19,446 bases of DNA from an uncultured Porphyromonadaceae bacterium (GCA_937901905.1 CALDIF010000056.1:1-19446); one strand, 5' to 3'; counted from the stretch's first letter, positions 1 to 7,284 are shown. The notes: a model not told the origin generated them from the letters alone. Made by a program: numbers and translations.

Positions 1-48
1 CGACCACCGAGATCTACACTCTTTCCCTACACGACGCTCTTCCGATCT
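1..48. other. Illumina P5/TruSeq Read 1 adapter left in the assembly
   Basis: These 48 bases match the 3' 48 bases of the 58-base Illumina P5 plus Read 1 adapter, from CGACCACCGAG to the terminal GCTCTTCCGATCT. Only the first 10 adapter bases (AATGATACGG) are missing. The match is from memory of the well-known adapter and is exact as far as I can recall it. This is library-construction sequence, not genome. Position 1 is therefore an artificial contig end, and a TTG that appears to open a reading frame at 48-50 borrows its first base from the adapter. Confidence 0.97.
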
Positions 49-77
49 TGTATTTGAGGTACCCCGAGGGGATTAGA

Positions 78-383
78 ATGAAAGAAATTGTGGATTGTCA
101 AGATGAGATGAGAATTATTTACAGGGCAATCAAGCGCGGTTTGCCACTACCGCCGCCAAGTAGCACAGTCGTTGATGATGAACTCTTTTTCACACGACCG
201 TCGCAGCATATACTGGATTTGTGCAATCCTGCAAATAATTCTCTCAATGAGAAGGTCGCTCGCGTTAAACAAGCGTTTGTTACCCATTTTCATGATCGCA
301 TTGCGAGCAATTATTACATCACCGGTACTCGCGGCGAGGCGAAGCGTATCACCCTGCCGCGCGAACTCGTCACGTGGGAGTAG
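78..383 (+). CDS. Small protein of unknown function, possibly 5'-truncated at the contig edge
   Basis: An open frame runs from the adapter junction to a TAG at 381-383. The first internal ATG (78) gives 101 residues beginning MKEIVDCQDEMR. The frame is also open from base 48 to 77, so the real gene could start upstream of the sequenced end. The product is mixed hydrophilic, with a Pro-rich stretch (GLPLPPPSS, about residues 24-32) and a basic C-terminal part ending ITLPRELVTWE. There is no signal peptide or membrane segment. I do not recognise the family. A GAGGGG sequence lies about 6 bases before the ATG, but strong SD sites are unusual in this phylum. It may be a real small gene, the C-terminal end of a larger one, or a chance frame beside the decayed dockerin remnant. 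Confidence 0.45.
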   Translation: MKEIVDCQDEMRIIYRAIKRGLPLPPPSSTVVDDELFFTRPSQHILDLCNPANNSLNEKVARVKQAFVTHFHDRIASNYYITGTRGEAKRITLPRELVTWE

Positions 384-422
384 TGTGTGGTGCATGGAGC
401 CATAACCTCGCCACCGCTTGTA

Positions 423-485
423 TCAGTTGTCTTGCATCTCGTTGAGAATGTAATAAAGTATCGTGTTCACGTCAGCCACGTTGAC
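423..485 (-). pseudogene. Remnant of a dockerin-like C-terminus
   Basis: On the minus strand this stretch encodes VNVADVNTILYYIL followed by NEMQDN and a TGA. That is the second half of a type I dockerin-like repeat (pattern DxNxDGxVNVxDVxxIxxxIL), found at the C-termini of many secreted Bacteroidales proteins. The first half of the calcium loop is not in frame. Upstream, the frame hits a TAG after 16 more codons. An alternative frame reads SPTDNKK directly into the motif if one A is removed from the A6 run (TTTTTT at about 487-492 on the plus strand). No signal sequence or body of a secreted protein is present. It looks like the decayed 3' end of a lost gene, though 20 residues cannot exclude chance. 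Confidence 0.5.
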
Positions 486-540
486 CTTTTTTGTTGTCGG
501 TGGGAGACACAACGGAGAACAACACTAAGTTGTAATTCGT

Positions 541-576
541 TGAAAATAAGCGAGCCTATATACAAATAGACTCGCC
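541..576 (-). terminator. Intrinsic terminator of tRNA-Lys
   Basis: On the minus strand, 17 bases past the tRNA end, GCGAGTCTA pairs with TAGGCTCGC (575-567 with 558-550, one A-C mismatch, plus one more A-T pair) around a short A/T loop. TTATTTT follows at once. A hairpin plus T-tract 3' of a stand-alone tRNA is a classic rho-independent terminator. Confidence 0.75.
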
Positions 577-592
577 TAATAACAAACAGTTG

Positions 593-665
593 TGATCCGC
601 TTGGGGCTCGAACCCAAGACCCCATCCTTAAAAGGGATGTGCTCTACCTGCTGAGCTAGCGGATC
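593..665 (-). tRNA. tRNA-Lys (anticodon TTT)
   Basis: The reverse complement folds into a full 73-nt cloverleaf. The acceptor GATCCGC pairs with GCGGATC. The D arm is GCTC/GAGC. The anticodon stem is CATCC/GGATG with loop CTTTTAA (anticodon TTT, AAA/AAG lysine). The T arm is TTGGG/CCCAA with loop TTCGAGC. The discriminator is A, and CCA is not encoded. It is a single-gene transcription unit with its own promoter (721-751) and terminator (541-576). Confidence 0.97.
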
Positions 666-720
666 GACCTTATCGCTGATTATGACGATACACAACTTGG
701 CGTTGCCACAAAAAGCGGTG

Positions 721-751
721 CAAAAGTAGTATATTTTTTTGAAATGACCAA
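721..751 (-). promoter_or_regulatory. Bacteroidota-type promoter for tRNA-Lys
   Basis: On the minus strand TACTTTTG (728-721) is a perfect TAnnTTTG -7 box. A TTG at 751-749 lies 20 bases upstream, which matches the known spacing of this sigma factor's promoters. The expected transcript would start about 50 bases before the tRNA, leaving a 5' leader for RNase P to remove. Confidence 0.8.
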
Positions 752-767
752 GTGTTTGGGTCGATTT

Positions 768-1979
768 TTATTTCTCTGCCACGATTTTGCAAATCTCAAT
801 GATGGTTTGCATTGCTTTTTCCATCGATTGGACCGGCACATATTCGAAGCGACCGTGCATGTTCATGCCACCGGCGAAGATGTTGGGGCAGGGCAGTCCC
901 TTGAAGGACAGTTGAGCGCCGTCGGTGCCGCCGCGAATGGGTTGCACCTTCGCAACCACGCCGGCGCGCTCCATGGCTTGCTTGGCAATGTCGATAACGT
1001 ACATTACAGGCTCGATTTGCTCACGCATATTGTAGTACTGATCCTTGATTACGGCAGTTGCACAACCCGGGAACTCGCAGTTGACCTTGTGGCACAAGTG
1101 CTCAATCTCGCGTTTGCGACTTTCGAAGCGAGAGCGGTCGTGGTCGCGCAAGATGTAATGGAGTGTGGTCTCTTCTACGGTGCCCTGCATCGAGATTAAG
1201 TGGTAGAAGCCCTCGTAACCCTCGGTGTGCTCGGGCGTTTCCCAACGGGGCAACATGGCGGCAAATTGTGTGGCAACGCGCATTGAGTTGAGCATCTTGT
1301 GTTTGGCGGCACCCGGGTGAACGTTCAAGCCCTTGAATGTAACCTTGGCACTCGCGGCATTGAAATTCTCGTATTCCAATTCGCCAACGGCTCCACCGTC
1401 CATCGTGTATGCCCATTCGGCACCGAATTTTTCCACATCGAAGTGGTGGGCTCCCATGCCGATTTCCTCGTCGGGGTTAAACCCGATGCGTATATCACCG
1501 TGCTTGACCTCGGGGTGTTGTTGCAACCACACCACAGCCGAGATGATTTCGGCAATGCCGGCTTTGTCATCGGCACCGAGCAAGGTGGTGCCGTCGGTGA
1601 CGATGAGTTCTTGACCCACATAGTCATTCATCTCGGGAAATTGTGTGGGGCTGAGGGTGAACTCCCCGTTGAGGGCGATGTCGCCACCCTCGTAGCGGAC
1701 TATGCGAGGTTTCACGTCGTGACCGCTCATGTCGGGTGCTGTGTCCATGTGGGCAATGAAACCGATTACCGGTACGTCGGGGGTGTTGCCCGGCAGCGTG
1801 GCGAATAGGTAACCGTTGTCGTCAAGGCTGATGTCACTCAGCCCGATCTCGCGTAACTCCTGTTCGAGCGCGCGAGCGAACACCATTTGCCCGGGTGTGG
1901 ATGGCGTGAGGTTGGTCAACTCGTCGCTCTGGGTGTCAAACTTGACATATTTCAAAAATCGTTCAACAAGTGTAGTCAT
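768..1979 (-). CDS. pepT: Peptidase T (tripeptide aminopeptidase), M20 family
   Basis: PepT is a cytoplasmic di-zinc aminopeptidase that removes the N-terminal residue of tripeptides. At 403 residues it has about the usual length. The metal-site motifs of the M20 family are all present: AHMDTAPD (His77, Asp79), LLGADDKAG (Asp137), NPDEEIG (Glu171, Glu172), YTMDGG (Asp194) and NMHGRFEY (His375). GGTDG (just before residue 360) is also typical. No signal peptide is present. It starts with ATG at 1977-1979 and lies 69 bases after the lipoprotein gene on the same strand, so it may be the last gene of that cluster. I found no convincing promoter in the gap. Identification is from family motifs and is firm. 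Confidence 0.96.
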   Translation of the reverse strand: MTTLVERFLKYVKFDTQSDELTNLTPSTPGQMVFARALEQELREIGLSDISLDDNGYLFATLPGNTPDVPVIGFIAHMDTAPDMSGHDVKPRIVRYEGGDIALNGEFTLSPTQFPEMNDYVGQELIVTDGTTLLGADDKAGIAEIISAVVWLQQHPEVKHGDIRIGFNPDEEIGMGAHHFDVEKFGAEWAYTMDGGAVGELEYENFNAASAKVTFKGLNVHPGAAKHKMLNSMRVATQFAAMLPRWETPEHTEGYEGFYHLISMQGTVEETTLHYILRDHDRSRFESRKREIEHLCHKVNCEFPGCATAVIKDQYYNMREQIEPVMYVIDIAKQAMERAGVVAKVQPIRGGTDGAQLSFKGLPCPNIFAGGMNMHGRFEYVPVQSMEKAMQTIIEICKIVAEK

Positions 1980-2048
1980 ATATTCAATCGTTTTAGTGTT
2001 TTTTACAGGTGTGATGTATACAACGAATGATGGGTTGATTGCGTCTCC

Positions 2049-2918
2049 TTAATTGACTTGAACAATAAGGTAGTTGCTCAGTTCCCAGAAGGCTGCCGCG
2101 TTGGTAATGCGTAGTGACTTGGTGTTGCCGTTGTCAATGATTTGATATGAGCCGTCGGGGTGTTTCGACAGTACTTTAGCCTTCTTGCTGTGCAGGTTCA
2201 GTGTGGTGAGTTGTCGCTTGTCGGCTTGGGTGAAACTCGCCTTCTCGTAGTCGCCTTCCATGATTTTGGTCTTACGCAGGAAACCGCTTTCTATCACTTT
2301 TGCTGCTTTGAGTTCCTTGCTCGTGCCGATGATGTAGTAGCATGTGTTGAGTTCATCGCGCGTGCGCTCGGTCTCCTCACGTGCTTGCTCGCGCTGCTCG
2401 ACAACAGCCTCGTTAACCACACGCAGGCTGTCGACATCACGATTGAGGTTGGTGATATCTTGCTTTGCTTGGGCGAGTTGTGACGTGAGTGATGTGATGA
2501 TTTCTTGTTGGTCGGCAAGTTGGGTCTTGAGGCTCTCAATGTTGCGCTTGAGCTCCTCGGTGTAAGCCGATGAAGATTGTAACCGCTTTTCGAGGTTGGC
2601 AAGGCGTTGTTGCCGCTCGGCAATTGACTGTTGAATTAGTTTCATGTCATTGCGCAGTTGTTGTTTTTGGCTCGCAGTCTCTTTGGCGAGGTTGCTGCTT
2701 GCCACGATTTGTTGCATGTCCTTGATTTTCACCAAGCCGTCGCCAATCTCGTTCATCAGTGACAGCAGGGTGTCTTTCTCGGCATTGGCACGCGTCAGTG
2801 AGTCCAACAACGCCTGTGAAACGTTGTCGGCTGTGACCGTTGTCGGCTGTGGCTTATCGCCGGTACATGCTGTCATGAGCATCACCAATGCGAGCATCAA
2901 TAGATTAATGTGTTTCAT
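2049..2918 (-). CDS. Coiled-coil lipoprotein of unknown function
   Basis: The ATG at 2916-2918 gives 289 residues starting MKHINLLMLALVML. This is a lipoprotein signal ending LMTAC, with Cys18 the probable lipidated residue. A longer upstream frame exists, but it only reads through rsmI in another phase, so this start is preferred. After a short linker, residues 35-190 are rich in Glu, Gln, Leu and Lys (for example QQRLANLEKRLQ, REETERTRDELN) and look like a long coiled coil. The C-terminal 100 residues are globular and basic, with no motif I recognise. The start overlaps the end of rsmI by 14 bases, which suggests coupled translation. It is probably a periplasm-facing or surface envelope protein; its function is unknown. 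Confidence 0.85.
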   Translation of the reverse strand: MKHINLLMLALVMLMTACTGDKPQPTTVTADNVSQALLDSLTRANAEKDTLLSLMNEIGDGLVKIKDMQQIVASSNLAKETASQKQQLRNDMKLIQQSIAERQQRLANLEKRLQSSSAYTEELKRNIESLKTQLADQQEIITSLTSQLAQAKQDITNLNRDVDSLRVVNEAVVEQREQAREETERTRDELNTCYYIIGTSKELKAAKVIESGFLRKTKIMEGDYEKASFTQADKRQLTTLNLHSKKAKVLSKHPDGSYQIIDNGNTKSLRITNAAAFWELSNYLIVQVN

Positions 2919-3660
2919 CGTTCGTATCTGTTTGATTATTATGTTGCTTGAAACGGGCGTATTTGTCGGTGTGCCGGCGTTCGCCTTCGGGGGCTCCCGC
3001 CACGACAATGACAATTTCGCCTCGAGCCGGAGTGGCTGTGAAGAACTCGGCGAGCGAACGCAACGTGCCGTGTACCGTGGTGTCGTGCACCTTGCTGATC
3101 TCGCGACACACCGATGCCTCGCGCTCATCGCCCATCACTTCGGCCAACTGCTCCAATGTCTTCACTACACGCGTGGGTGACTCGTAAAACACCATTGTGC
3201 GAGTCTCGGCAGACAGAGTCGCCAAGCGTGTGGCACGACCTTTCTTAATGGGCAGGAAACCCTCGAAGGTGAAACGTTCGCATGGCAAACCGCTGTTTAC
3301 AAGTGCCGGCACGAACGCCGTCGCACCGGGTAATGTTTCTACCGTGATGCCCCGACGGCGGCACTCGCGCGACAACAAGAAACCGGGGTCGCTGATGCCC
3401 GGTGTCCCGGCATCGCTCACCTGTGCTATCGTGTGACCGGCGAGCAACATCTCTACAATCGGGGTGACAGTGTCGTGCTCGTTGAACTTGTGGTGGCTGC
3501 GCATAGGTGTCGTGATGCCGAAGTGACGCATCAGCACACTACTGGTGCGTGTGTCTTCGGCAAGTATCAGGTCGGCACTGTTGAGCACCTCCACGGCACG
3601 TGGTGTCATGTCTTGCAGGTTGCCCACCGGAGTGGGAACTATGTATAACTTGCCTGCCAT
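2905..3660 (-). CDS. rsmI: 16S rRNA (cytidine(1402)-2'-O)-methyltransferase RsmI
   Basis: RsmI uses S-adenosylmethionine to methylate the ribose of C1402 in the decoding centre of 16S rRNA. The 251 residues show the tetrapyrrole-methylase fold motifs: IVPTPVGNLQDMTPRA (8-22), LAEDTRTS (33-40), VSDAGTPGISDPG (81-93), LPGATAFVPAL (110-120) and VFYESPTR (157-164), then REISKVHDTTVHGTL (187-200). It is shorter than the roughly 286-residue E. coli protein, lacking most of the C-terminal extension and ending in a polar tail (QHNNQTDTNDETH). The ATG overlaps the TAA of the upstream gene by one base, and the end overlaps the lipoprotein start by 14 bases. Confidence 0.95.
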   Translation of the reverse strand: MAGKLYIVPTPVGNLQDMTPRAVEVLNSADLILAEDTRTSSVLMRHFGITTPMRSHHKFNEHDTVTPIVEMLLAGHTIAQVSDAGTPGISDPGFLLSRECRRRGITVETLPGATAFVPALVNSGLPCERFTFEGFLPIKKGRATRLATLSAETRTMVFYESPTRVVKTLEQLAEVMGDEREASVCREISKVHDTTVHGTLRSLAEFFTATPARGEIVIVVAGAPEGERRHTDKYARFKQHNNQTDTNDETH

Positions 3661-4445
3661 TACTCGAGGTGATGACGAATGACGGTCATGAAGTCAGCCA
3701 CAATTTCGTCGTCACGATCCCAACCGAGTTTGTCGTAGAAATAGGCTTCGGCTTCGGCGAGTGATGACATACTTTCGACAAGCGACAAACTGTCGTTCAT
3801 CAGCGTGGCATTGCCGGCGAACAACTCTCGTTGAAATCTGAAGCGGTCGTTGAGTGAAAACGCTTTACGCAGGTCTTGCGATAGGGTGCGGTGCAGTTTC
3901 TCGTCCACGCGCATCGCTTCGCGGTGTTCGCTATGGTGTGCATCGCTCTCGACGATTATGGTAGTTTCGTTTTGTTGAACTTTTGCCGGCTCTACATAGC
4001 CCTGCGAACCGAATATCTCGCGGTCAACGTCGGTCTCATCGCGCAGGGGCAACTCGTTCTCGTCGCGCTCGTCGCTTGTAGGCTCGGTGTCGTGTGGCGC
4101 GACAGTAACTTCAGGGTAGTTCGCTCCTTGTTGATCGATGTCGGCATCGGCCGGCACTTCGGCATCTTCTTCAATTTGGGTTGTCGTCTCGGTCTCAACA
4201 TCGGCAGCAGTAGGCACGTCAACCACCGTTGTTGTTTGAACTGCGGTAGAGGTGGGTTGCAACACTGTAGCCTCGGGGTGTCCCTCGGCGGTGAGGGTCG
4301 TGATGGACGCAGCGAGGTCGTTCGCCTTGTCTCGCAAGATGTCAAGCACGACGGCAGGTGTGGTGTCGCTGTGTTGCTCGAGTACGTGAAGCAACCCCTC
4401 TACCTCGTAGGCTATAGTCAGTAACCGTGTTATTTCGCTTTTCAT
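3660..4445 (-). CDS. Acidic protein of unknown function upstream of rsmI
   Basis: The 261 residues fall into three parts. Residues 1-58 form a helical N-terminal segment (EITRLLTIAYEVEGLLHVLEQ). Residues 60-165 are a low-complexity acidic stretch rich in Thr, Val, Glu and Asp, probably disordered. The C-terminal 85 residues are helical and look conserved, with LRKAFSLNDRFRFQRELF, SLAEAEAYFYDKLGW and VADFMTVIRHH. There is no signal peptide or membrane segment, so it is likely cytoplasmic. I recall similar C-terminal blocks in unnamed Bacteroidales proteins, but no function. It is the first gene of a tight cluster, and its stop codon overlaps the rsmI start (TAATG). Confidence 0.85.
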   Translation of the reverse strand: MKSEITRLLTIAYEVEGLLHVLEQHSDTTPAVVLDILRDKANDLAASITTLTAEGHPEATVLQPTSTAVQTTTVVDVPTAADVETETTTQIEEDAEVPADADIDQQGANYPEVTVAPHDTEPTSDERDENELPLRDETDVDREIFGSQGYVEPAKVQQNETTIIVESDAHHSEHREAMRVDEKLHRTLSQDLRKAFSLNDRFRFQRELFAGNATLMNDSLSLVESMSSLAEAEAYFYDKLGWDRDDEIVADFMTVIRHHLE

Positions 4446-4488
4446 ATTACAGTTGTTACTATATTAAACTATTAACGCGAAAAGGACG

Positions 4489-4522
4489 CAAAAAGTATAA
4501 TCTCATCGCTCCGGTGGGGCAA
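4489..4522 (-). promoter_or_regulatory. Possible promoter of the rsmI-pepT cluster
   Basis: On the minus strand TACTTTTTG (4497-4489) is one base longer than the TAnnTTTG consensus, and a TTG at 4522-4520 lies 22 bases upstream. Spacing and box are both slightly off. It is the best candidate in the 100-base gap before the first gene of the cluster. Confidence 0.3.
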
Positions 4523-4545
4523 TAAATTGTGCCGTTGTTAAGCCG

Positions 4546-5961
4546 CTATTCGTTACCGAACAGGTTGACGAGCAACGCTCCGAGGTCGGCACGTAGTGTC
4601 GCGCGGTCGCAGGTGTAGTTGTTTACAAGCACCGCCCACGTGTAGCGCGGTCGGTCGGCGGGAAAGTACCCGACGAAGCATTGCACGTTGTTCATGCTGC
4701 CACTCTTGAGCACTATCTGTTGGGCAAGAGGACTGCCGGAGAGCGGACCGCCAACGCGCTTGCCGGCAAGTGGCATGAGGGTGTGAAGGGGCACAGGCAT
4801 GTCTTGCTTCAATGCCACGGTGAGCATATCGGTGAAGAAATGGGCCGAAGACTTCCCGGGGCGTGACAATCCGCTCCCGTCGCGCATGAATAGAGCCGAT
4901 GTGTCGACTCCTAACGAGTTGAGCATGCTCTTCACGGCACCGACACCGATTGCGTCGAGATCGCGCGCCTGTCCTGCAGCATCAAGCCACGCTTTGTCGC
5001 GTGCAGCGATGGCTCGCAGCAATCCGTGAGCAAACATATTGTCGCTGCGATCAAGCAGCGAGGTGATGATAGCGGTGAGGGCGGGGGAGTGGTGAATGGT
5101 GAGCAACTCGCGTTTGAGTCCGTGATTTTTATGCTTGTGCTTTACCTCGATGTCGGCGTTACTCAACGCGTTCTCCAATTCGCGTATAAACAAACGATCG
5201 GGCAAAGGGTTGACGATGTCGAACCCGTGGCTGCCGGCATTCACTTGACCGTAGAGAACAAGAGCCGGCGAACCGTAGTCGACAGTGCAGTCAAGGTTGC
5301 TGCCGCGTGATGAAAATCGAGTCAAGTCAATGATTCCTAAACCGGGCACGGTGGGAACGGTGAATAGGGTGCGAGTGCCGTCGCTATCGACATCAAAGGT
5401 GAGATCAACAACGTTGTCGCGATAGTTGAATGCATGTACGGCAGCACCGTAGGACCACCCGAGGTCATTCACATTCCAATCGCCGTAAAACGGCACCGTG
5501 TTGTCATAGATTGACTTGTCAATCACGATGTCGCCGTCAATACGCGTGATGTTGCGTTGTTTGAGGGCATTGACTATTCGCTCGATGATACTCGTGTCAC
5601 AAGCGATATACCTCGACCCGAGTGTAGGGTCACCGCTCCCGCACACTACGAGATCCCCATGCAACTTGTTGTCATCAATTTCGCCCACGGCATATACCGG
5701 GGTCTCGAAACGAAAGTCCGAGCCCAATAACCGGAGGGCGGCAAACGAGGTGAGTGTTTTCATTGTCGAAGCCGTTATGTCGCTTTGCTCGGGCGAATGT
5801 GATGCCACCAACTCGCCGGTGGTTACGTCGGCCACAGCGATGCCTAACGACGCATGTCGCATGTAGGGCTTGCCGGCGAGAGTGTCAACCGCCCATTGTG
5901 GCGGTGTCGCCGTCATCACCAATGCGGCGACGCTCAAGAATAGTGAGGCTACACGTTTCAT
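4546..5961 (-). CDS. dacB: D-Ala-D-Ala carboxypeptidase/endopeptidase (PBP4, S13 family)
   Basis: This is a periplasmic serine peptidase that trims or cleaves peptidoglycan cross-links. The ATG at 5959-5961 is chosen because it begins a signal peptide directly (MKRVASLFLSVAALVMTA); a start 13 codons upstream would put polar residues before it. The mature protein carries all three penicillin-binding motifs in S13 order: STMK (Ser65, Lys68), SDN (306-308) and KSG (419-421). DGSGLSR (361-367) is typical of PBP4. The long insert between motifs 1 and 2 is expected for the family, and 471 residues is normal. It is probably monocistronic: 102 bases separate it from the HD gene upstream. A weak ACAATTTG box near 6006-5999 is not enough to call a promoter. 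Confidence 0.93.
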   Translation of the reverse strand: MKRVASLFLSVAALVMTATPPQWAVDTLAGKPYMRHASLGIAVADVTTGELVASHSPEQSDITASTMKTLTSFAALRLLGSDFRFETPVYAVGEIDDNKLHGDLVVCGSGDPTLGSRYIACDTSIIERIVNALKQRNITRIDGDIVIDKSIYDNTVPFYGDWNVNDLGWSYGAAVHAFNYRDNVVDLTFDVDSDGTRTLFTVPTVPGLGIIDLTRFSSRGSNLDCTVDYGSPALVLYGQVNAGSHGFDIVNPLPDRLFIRELENALSNADIEVKHKHKNHGLKRELLTIHHSPALTAIITSLLDRSDNMFAHGLLRAIAARDKAWLDAAGQARDLDAIGVGAVKSMLNSLGVDTSALFMRDGSGLSRPGKSSAHFFTDMLTVALKQDMPVPLHTLMPLAGKRVGGPLSGSPLAQQIVLKSGSMNNVQCFVGYFPADRPRYTWAVLVNNYTCDRATLRADLGALLVNLFGNE

Positions 5962-6063
5962 AGTTAACTTGATGTTTTGGCGTGAGGTTTGGTTGTACAA
6001 ATTGTGTTAGGTGAGATTTTTGATGTCTAACTCGATAGTAAATTAATGAGTCGATTACTCACC

Positions 6064-6693
6064 TTAAGAGCTGAAAATCTCCTGTGCCTCAAACAAGTTG
6101 GCTGCTATACCGTCGGCAAGTTGAACGAGCGCACACAACGGGTGGCTGTCGCGAGCCTCGTTGATGTTTTTCATCGCCTCGTAACTCTGGAAAGGCAAGT
6201 CCCATGCGGTCATGTGCCACCGAATTGCCAATAACTCGTCTTGGGTGATGTCCAACCCTGCCCACAACGCCATGATAGCACTCTTCTCGCCGTGTCCCAT
6301 CGGAAAATTGCTGTAGTTGATGTCGTAGGTGGGCACGTCTGTCCAAATGCCGTTCACGAGTTTGCGTTTTATAGTCGGGCGATAGATATCCGCTTTGTTA
6401 ATATCGTGCAACAAACTTGCTATGATTACGCTATCGCGCGACAACTTGCGCTCGAGGTCGGGACGAACTTTGAGTACGAGTTCGCGCAGTTGGAGTGCCG
6501 CATGACACACGTTGAGCGAGTGTTGTGCCAGCCCGCCGTCTTCGTTAAGGTGATGATTTACGCTGGCGGGGGCTGTGAAAAAGTGATTTGCTCCGTCGTC
6601 GAGATAGTCAATCAGGTCATCAACGCCATCGCGTCCGGTCGACCGCAACAATTCAATAAACTCTCGTTTGTTTCCTTCAATATCAAGACTCAT
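6064..6693 (-). CDS. HD-domain phosphohydrolase
   Basis: The 209-residue cytoplasmic protein has the metal ligands of the HD superfamily: His58 (LAQHSLNV), His96-Asp97 (LLHDINKAD), His134 (MGHGEKS), His160 (RWHMTAWD) and Asp194 (QLADGIAA). The H...HD...H...H...D pattern with GHGEKS resembles small stand-alone HD hydrolases acting on nucleotides or nucleic acid ends, but the substrate cannot be read from sequence. There is no fused sensor or synthetase domain. It starts 33 bases after the stop of the HExxH gene on the same strand, so the two are probably co-transcribed. Family assignment is firm; the specific reaction is unknown. Confidence 0.88.
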   Translation of the reverse strand: MSLDIEGNKREFIELLRSTGRDGVDDLIDYLDDGANHFFTAPASVNHHLNEDGGLAQHSLNVCHAALQLRELVLKVRPDLERKLSRDSVIIASLLHDINKADIYRPTIKRKLVNGIWTDVPTYDINYSNFPMGHGEKSAIMALWAGLDITQDELLAIRWHMTAWDLPFQSYEAMKNINEARDSHPLCALVQLADGIAANLFEAQEIFSS

Positions 6694-6726
6694 ATTCTTA
6701 CTGATTTAAATGGGATTTATCATTAA

Positions 6727-7044
6727 TTATTTCAAATACTTCAGCCATGCGTAGTGCCTGCGTTGAGTTAGATAGTGTTCATTATGCTCGTTGTCGTAGG
6801 CTTCGCGTTCAAACGATATGCGACGGTAGGCACTGCCTTTCCTGAATAATCGCACTAACCACTCGATTAGGTAGGCGACATAAAAGAAGACAAATGCCAT
6901 CTCGCGCATCTGTGCAGAGTGGATACGCTCGTGGCGCAACAACGTGTCGCTCAGGTAAGCACCCGGGCGAACAAACATCACCCCCATCAAGTTGATGGCA
7001 GTAAAGCCTTTGAACGGGATCCATTTGCTGCGTACGATTTTCAT
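6727..7044 (-). CDS. Small membrane-associated HExxH protein
   Basis: The ATG at 7042-7044 gives 105 residues starting MKIVRSKWIPFKGFTAINL. RHERIHSAQMRE carries an HExxH zinc-site motif (HERIH, about residues 38-42). It is followed by one hydrophobic segment (MAFVFFYVAYLIEWLVRLF, about 49-67). FEREAYDNE near residue 80 could supply the glutamate third ligand of a gluzincin. Upstream in-frame codons reach only a TTG inside the promoter box, so this start is chosen. The protein is much smaller than known peptidases and may be a minimal zincin or a non-catalytic relative. I recall similar unnamed proteins in Bacteroidales. It is co-directional with the HD gene, 33 bases downstream. Confidence 0.8.
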   Translation of the reverse strand: MKIVRSKWIPFKGFTAINLMGVMFVRPGAYLSDTLLRHERIHSAQMREMAFVFFYVAYLIEWLVRLFRKGSAYRRISFEREAYDNEHNEHYLTQRRHYAWLKYLK

Positions 7045-7053
7045 ATCAGTTAG

Positions 7054-7061
7054 CAAAGTTA
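7054..7061 (-). promoter_or_regulatory. -7 box of the HExxH-HD unit
   Basis: TAACTTTG on the minus strand is a perfect TAnnTTTG box only 9 bases before the ATG at 7044. No TTG lies at the expected 19-20 base spacing. If it is used, the transcript would have a leader of only a few bases. Confidence 0.5.
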
Positions 7062-7121
7062 CAACAAATTATTGTCAGTTTCGTACTATTAAATTTTTTT
7101 CAAAAAAAATACCGGATTTTT

Positions 7122-7151
7122 TTGGTGATTAGAAAAAAAGCAGTACCTTTG
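7122..7151 (+). promoter_or_regulatory. Bacteroidota-type promoter for tRNA-Ser
   Basis: TACCTTTG (7144-7151) is a perfect -7 box, with TTG (7122-7124) 19 bases upstream inside an A/T-rich stretch. The tRNA begins 40 bases downstream, so the primary transcript would carry a short leader. Confidence 0.85.
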
Positions 7152-7190
7152 CAGTTGCATTCCGAGAGGGATGTCAGCCAACCATAGCAC

Positions 7191-7280
7191 GGAGAGGTGG
7201 GTGAGTGGCTGAAACCAGCAGTTTGCTAAACTGCCGTAGGGGTAACTCTACCGCAAGTTCGAATCTTGTCCTCTCCGCCA
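7191..7280 (+). tRNA. tRNA-Ser (anticodon GCT), CCA encoded
   Basis: This is a class II cloverleaf of 90 nt including an encoded CCA. The acceptor GGAGAGG pairs with CCTCTCC, followed by discriminator G. The anticodon stem is GCAGT/ACTGC with loop TTGCTAA (anticodon GCT, AGC/AGU serine). A long variable arm (about GTAGGGGTAACTCTAC) is typical of tRNA-Ser. The T loop is TTCGAAT. A strong hairpin follows four bases after the CCA. Confidence 0.97.
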
Positions 7281-7284
7281 AGTA

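Noticed and set aside
744..1199. 151-codon plus-strand frame opposite pepT
   Set aside because: It lies fully antisense to a gene with all PepT motifs, starts in the tRNA-Lys promoter and has no recognisable domain.
2919..3128. N-terminal extension of the coiled-coil lipoprotein
   Set aside because: It would overlap rsmI by over 200 bases, is Arg/Ser-rich shadow sequence, and would bury the lipoprotein signal.
3891..4424. 177-codon plus-strand frame opposite the acidic protein gene
   Set aside because: It is a mirror of a low-complexity coding region; the minus-strand gene is overlapped by rsmI and has the coherent domain layout.
6241..6726. 161-codon plus-strand frame opposite the HD gene
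   Set aside because: The minus strand has all five HD ligands in order; the plus frame has no motif.
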